Assembly: GCF_028823535.1 (NCBI RefSeq)
Contig: NZ_JAQIYM010000010.1
Location: 124,001-188,000, forward strand
DNA length: 64,000 nt
Direction of reading: 5' to 3'
Source: Pseudomonas serbica
Lineage (GTDB): Bacteria > Pseudomonadota > Gammaproteobacteria > Pseudomonadales > Pseudomonadaceae
Shown: positions 60,762 to 64,000 of the stretch, in pieces
How the letters are laid out: every line of letters starts with the position of its first letter
How positions within the stretch are numbered: the stretch's first letter is position 1
Made by a program: the position numbers and the translations under genes
The notes under the pieces: model-generated
What the model was told of the DNA's origin: nothing
Databases searched by the model: none
The model's input: only the letters and a program-made list of their open reading frames with translations

Positions 60762-61769
60762 TTACTCAGTCACGACACTTGGCGAACCGAGATTGGCCAG
60801 GCGCACGCTGTTCTGCACTTGCTGGATTTCACCCGGCGAACCGATCGGCCCCAAGCGTACCCGATGCAGGGTCTGTTGATTGCGCACGATCGAGCTGATG
60901 AACACCGGAGCGCTCACCATCCCGCTGAGCTTGGACCTCAGCAGCTCGGCAGCGTCCGGGTTGGCGAACGCGCCCACCTGCAGATACTGGCCAGACGCTG
61001 GTGCAGAAGCGTTTTTTTTTGCATCCAGTTGTACCGGGACAACGGCGGCGGCGTGTTGCTGCGGCGGTGGCGTCCATTGCTCGACGGTGCCGGCCGAGGC
61101 CGTGATCACCGGGGCGCTATTCTGCGCGACTTTCGGCTCATTGAGCATCAATGGCGCCGGACGGCCTTTGGCTGCCCACCATTGCTGCGGATCGATGCCT
61201 TCGACCTTGACCCGCGCGGTGCCGGTTTCGGCATACCCGAGCTTCTTGGCGGCGGCATAGGACAAGTCGATGATCCGGTCCGAGTAGAACGGACCGCGGT
61301 CGTTGACCCGCAGGATCACGGACTTGTTGTTGTCCAGGTTAGTCACCCGAACGTAACTCGGCAGCGGCAAGGTCTTGTGGGCGGCACTCATGCCATACAA
61401 GTCATACACTTCGCCGTTGGCAGTGTTCTGACCGTGGAATTTGGTGCCGTACCAGGACGCGGTACCCGACTGCACGTAGGTCTTGGACTCTTGCAGCGGG
61501 AAGTAAGTCTTGCCCAGCACCGTGTACGGGTTGGCCTTGTACGGGCCGGTGTGCAGGGTTGGCGTGGCGTCCGGGATACGCGAAACGTCGACGTCCCACC
61601 ATGGCGCGCCATCCTTGTGCGCACGGTTGATGTCCAGCCCCGGCGCCGAGCGCACGGCGGTGGACGACTTCTGCGCCGGCGCGCGGCTGGTCGAACAACT
61701 GGCGACCAGCACTGCCAACGCGGCAAATGCCATCAGCTTCAGGGGTTTATTCATAGGCAATGCCCGCAT
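60762..61769 (-). CDS. rlpA: Septal ring lytic transglycosylase RlpA
   Basis: This 335-residue lipoprotein has the lipobox VASC (C25 from the ATG at 61769). A double-psi beta-barrel follows (about 95-190; GTASWYGTKFHGQNTANGE and NDRGPFYSDRIIDLSYAAA), then a Pro/Gln/Ala linker and a C-terminal SPOR domain (about 262-335; YLQVGAFANPDAAELLRSKL). In P. aeruginosa RlpA cleaves glycan strands lacking stem peptides at the septum. The ATG overlaps the mltB stop (TAATG); a second start, ATG at 61754, is possible. Confidence 0.94.
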   Translation of the reverse strand: MRALPMNKPLKLMAFAALAVLVASCSTSRAPAQKSSTAVRSAPGLDINRAHKDGAPWWDVDVSRIPDATPTLHTGPYKANPYTVLGKTYFPLQESKTYVQSGTASWYGTKFHGQNTANGEVYDLYGMSAAHKTLPLPSYVRVTNLDNNKSVILRVNDRGPFYSDRIIDLSYAAAKKLGYAETGTARVKVEGIDPQQWWAAKGRPAPLMLNEPKVAQNSAPVITASAGTVEQWTPPPQQHAAAVVPVQLDAKKNASAPASGQYLQVGAFANPDAAELLRSKLSGMVSAPVFISSIVRNQQTLHRVRLGPIGSPGEIQQVQNSVRLANLGSPSVVTE

Positions 61770-62779
61770 TACTTGACGCCCCGTGCTTGGACCAGCTGTT
61801 CAGACAGTTGATGTACGGCCATGGCGTACATCACGCTGCGGTTATAACGCGTGATCGCGTAGAAATTCTTCAGGCCCATCCAGTATTCAGGGCCATTGTC
61901 GCCTTCCAGCCGGAATGCGGTAACCGGCATATCATCGCGCAGCGCATCATGACTTGACCAGCCCAGGGCCCGCAACTCTCCAACGGTTTTAGTCGGTTCG
62001 ATACCGGTGGTCAAACCTTCGTCCACCTGCTCACCCCGCACATCGGCGCGACTGACCACCGGCTCGCCGGCTACCCAGCCATGGCGCTTGAAATAACTGG
62101 CGACGCTGCCGATGGCATCGTCCGGGTTGTTCCAGATATTGATGTGGCCGTCTCCGTCGAAGTCCACCGCGTAGGCGCGAAAGCTGCTGGGCATGAACTG
62201 CGGCAAGCCCATGGCGCCGGCGTAGGAGCCCTTGAGGGTCAGCGGGTCAACCTGCTCTTCCCGGGCCAGCAGCAGGAACTCACGCAATTCCTTGCGGAAA
62301 AATTCGGCACGGGGAGGATAGTCGAAACCGAGGGTCGACAAGGCGTCAATTACCCGGAAATTACCGGTATTGCGGCCAAAAAAGGTCTCAACGCCGATAA
62401 TCGAGACAATTACCTGCGCCGGCACGCCGTATTCCTGCTCGGCACGGGCCAGTACGGCCTCATGCTGGCGCCAGAAGTCGACGCCACGGGCAATACGCGC
62501 ATCGGTGATGAACATCGGCCGGTATTCGTTCCACTGCTTGACCCGTTCGGCGGGTTTCGAAATGGCGTCCAGGATCGATTGTTTACGCTGCGCCTCGCGG
62601 AACACGCCCATCAGCTGCTCACCGGCGAAGCCATAGTCGCGGGTCATCTCGCCGACGAACTCGGCCACTTGGGGCGAGCCTTCGTAATCGCCGGCCGACG
62701 CTTGCGGCGCAGTGCCAAGGATGCTTACCAGGCCGACCCATGGCGCGTATCGAGTCGCCCAGCCACGCATTACTTGCAT
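61769..62779 (-). CDS. mltB: Lytic murein transglycosylase B
   Basis: This 336-residue family GH103 enzyme has catalytic E131 in SIIGVETFFGRNTG, and the conserved SYAGAMGLPQFMPSSFR and DFDGDGHINIWNNPDDAIGS. The N-terminus has a signal peptide (WVGLVSILGTAPQASAG) without a lipobox cysteine, so it appears soluble and periplasmic, like SltB1. Start is ATG at 62779, preceded by GAAGAG. It lies 17 bp after rodA and overlaps rlpA. Confidence 0.94.
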   Translation of the reverse strand: MQVMRGWATRYAPWVGLVSILGTAPQASAGDYEGSPQVAEFVGEMTRDYGFAGEQLMGVFREAQRKQSILDAISKPAERVKQWNEYRPMFITDARIARGVDFWRQHEAVLARAEQEYGVPAQVIVSIIGVETFFGRNTGNFRVIDALSTLGFDYPPRAEFFRKELREFLLLAREEQVDPLTLKGSYAGAMGLPQFMPSSFRAYAVDFDGDGHINIWNNPDDAIGSVASYFKRHGWVAGEPVVSRADVRGEQVDEGLTTGIEPTKTVGELRALGWSSHDALRDDMPVTAFRLEGDNGPEYWMGLKNFYAITRYNRSVMYAMAVHQLSEQLVQARGVK

Positions 62780-62796
62780 TGAACTCTTCACCTTAT

Positions 62797-63939
62797 TCAA
62801 ACCTGCGCGATCCACTTGCGATGGGTATGGATCGACATCAAAACCCCAAACGCTGACAGCAGCGTTACCAGCGAAGTTCCTCCGTAGCTAATGAACGGCA
62901 ACGGCACCCCCACCACCGGCAACAGGCCGCTGACCATACCGATGTTGACGAAAACATACACAAAAAATGTCATGGTCAAGGCGCCCGCCAGCAATTTGCC
63001 GAACAGTGTCTGCGCCTGGGCGGTGATCACCAGCCCACGACCGATCAACAGCAGGTAGATCAGCAACAGGGCGCAAATGCCCACCAGGCCGAACTCTTCC
63101 CCCAGTACCGCAATGATGAAGTCGGTGTGGCTTTCCGGCAGGAAATCCAGGTGTGACTGGGTGCCCAGCAACCAGCCCTTGCCGAACACACCGCCGGAAC
63201 CGATGGCGGCTTTGGACTGGATGATGTTCCAGCCGGTGCCTAACGGGTCACTTTCCGGGTCGAGGAACGTGAGGACGCGCTGCTTCTGGTAATCGTGCAT
63301 CACGAAATACCACATGGCCACGGACACCGGCACGGCGGCAGCGAGCACGCTGAGGATCCAGCGCCAGCGCAGGCCGCCCATGAACAGCACAAAGGCGCCC
63401 CCCGCCAGAATCAGCAATGAAGTGCCGAGGTCGGGCTGACGCACGATCAGGATGAATGGCAAGCCGATCAGAAACAGGCTCACACCCACATGCTTGAGTT
63501 GCGGCGGCAAGGTGCGCTTGGACAGGTACCAGGCGATGGTCGCCGGCATCAGGATCTTCATGAACTCCGAAGGTTGGAAGCGGATCACACCGGGAATGTT
63601 GATCCAGCGCGTGGCGCCCATGGCGTTGTGACCCATGATGTCGACCACTACCAGCAAAAGCACGCCGATCACGTAACCGACCGGTACCCAGCGAGCCATG
63701 AAACGCGGCTCTAACTGAGCGATAACGATCATCGACACCAAGCCGATGCCGAACGACGTGGCCTGCTTGGCCAGCAAATCCCAGCTCTTGCCACTGGCCG
63801 AATACAACACGAAAAGGCTGCCGGCAGCCAGGGTCAGCAGCAGAATCAGGAGCGGGCCGTCGATGTGCAAGCGTTGCAGCAGCGTCGCACGACGACGCAT
63901 CACATCCTCGCTGGAGAGCATGCGATCAAAATTATTCAT
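62797..63939 (-). CDS. rodA: Peptidoglycan glycosyltransferase RodA
   Basis: This 380-residue SEDS polymerase has about ten helices. Signature blocks are FQPSEFMKILMPATIAWYL, RQPDLGTSLLIL (catalytic aspartate region), SKAAIGSGGVFGKGWLLGTQ, LPESHTDFIIAVLGEEFG and LPFISYGGTSLV. It polymerises lipid II in lateral wall growth with PBP2. Its ATG shares a base with the mrdA stop (TGATG); a GTG at 63942 is the alternative start. Confidence 0.96.
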   Translation of the reverse strand: MNNFDRMLSSEDVMRRRATLLQRLHIDGPLLILLLTLAAGSLFVLYSASGKSWDLLAKQATSFGIGLVSMIVIAQLEPRFMARWVPVGYVIGVLLLVVVDIMGHNAMGATRWINIPGVIRFQPSEFMKILMPATIAWYLSKRTLPPQLKHVGVSLFLIGLPFILIVRQPDLGTSLLILAGGAFVLFMGGLRWRWILSVLAAAVPVSVAMWYFVMHDYQKQRVLTFLDPESDPLGTGWNIIQSKAAIGSGGVFGKGWLLGTQSHLDFLPESHTDFIIAVLGEEFGLVGICALLLIYLLLIGRGLVITAQAQTLFGKLLAGALTMTFFVYVFVNIGMVSGLLPVVGVPLPFISYGGTSLVTLLSAFGVLMSIHTHRKWIAQV

Positions 63940-64000
63940 CACGGGGCGGTTGCCTCTGCACTGATAGGGGCGGCGTATTCGGGCTTCAAGCGGCCGTCCG
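63939..64000 (-). CDS. mrdA: Penicillin-binding protein 2, C-terminal end only
   Basis: The last 19 codons are visible, reading DGRLKPEYAAPISAEATAP and a TGA stop. Both the tail and the TGATG overlap with rodA identify it as mrdA (PBP2), the transpeptidase partner of RodA. The rest lies beyond the right edge. Confidence 0.75.
   Translation of the reverse strand, partial: DGRLKPEYAAPISAEATAP

Overview
The window is a 64 kb stretch of GC-rich chromosome from a Pseudomonas, most likely of the fluorescens group. The assignment rests on gene content and order, on protein sequences of clear pseudomonad type, and on about ten copies of the fluorescens-type REP doublet with a core like GGGAGCGGGCTTGCTCGCGAA. 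No rRNA or tRNA gene, CRISPR array, prophage or complete insertion sequence was seen.

Positions 1-14 kb form an accessory catabolic region. It opens with a TetR regulator (partial), the dehydroshikimate dehydratase/HPPD-like fusion QuiC and a divergent MFS transporter, which together make a quinate/shikimate-type module. After a decayed chemoreceptor remnant comes an unassigned catabolic locus. On the minus strand it has a Gfo/Idh dehydrogenase, a TIM-barrel isomerase and an EamA transporter; beside them lie an IclR regulator, a divergent KstD-like flavoenzyme and an aldo/keto reductase. Two nearly identical 15-bp palindromes sit in front of the two halves of this locus and suggest one IclR regulon. 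A tandem pair of zinc metallopeptidase paralogues followed by a secreted alpha/beta hydrolase closes this part.

Positions 14-34 kb hold housekeeping and accessory genes in short units: HAD phosphatase/TesB, GNAT, deacetylase, HI0933-type flavoprotein, RhlE, EamA transporter with divergent Lrp regulator, exonuclease, NYN protein, YciC, EEP hydrolase, HrpB, a lipoprotein, a CDF metal exporter, a low-complexity exported protein, a second Lrp regulator, DUF2788, RluE and AMP nucleosidase.

Positions 34-64 kb are conserved Pseudomonas backbone: aidB-like, ladS, thiD-thiE-hemL, a SEL1 protein, DUF1820 divergent to miaB, phoH-ybeY-corC-lnt, ydcF, leuS-lptE-holA, arfA, a lytic transglycosylase and ldcA. 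On the minus strand the cell-wall and lipoate run reads mrdA(partial)-rodA-mltB-rlpA-dacC, then ybeD-lipB-lipA. The backbone therefore combines thiamine, tetrapyrrole and lipoate synthesis, tRNA modification and charging, outer-membrane biogenesis and peptidoglycan remodelling. The Gac/Rsm-linked sensor kinase LadS is the main regulatory gene in this part.
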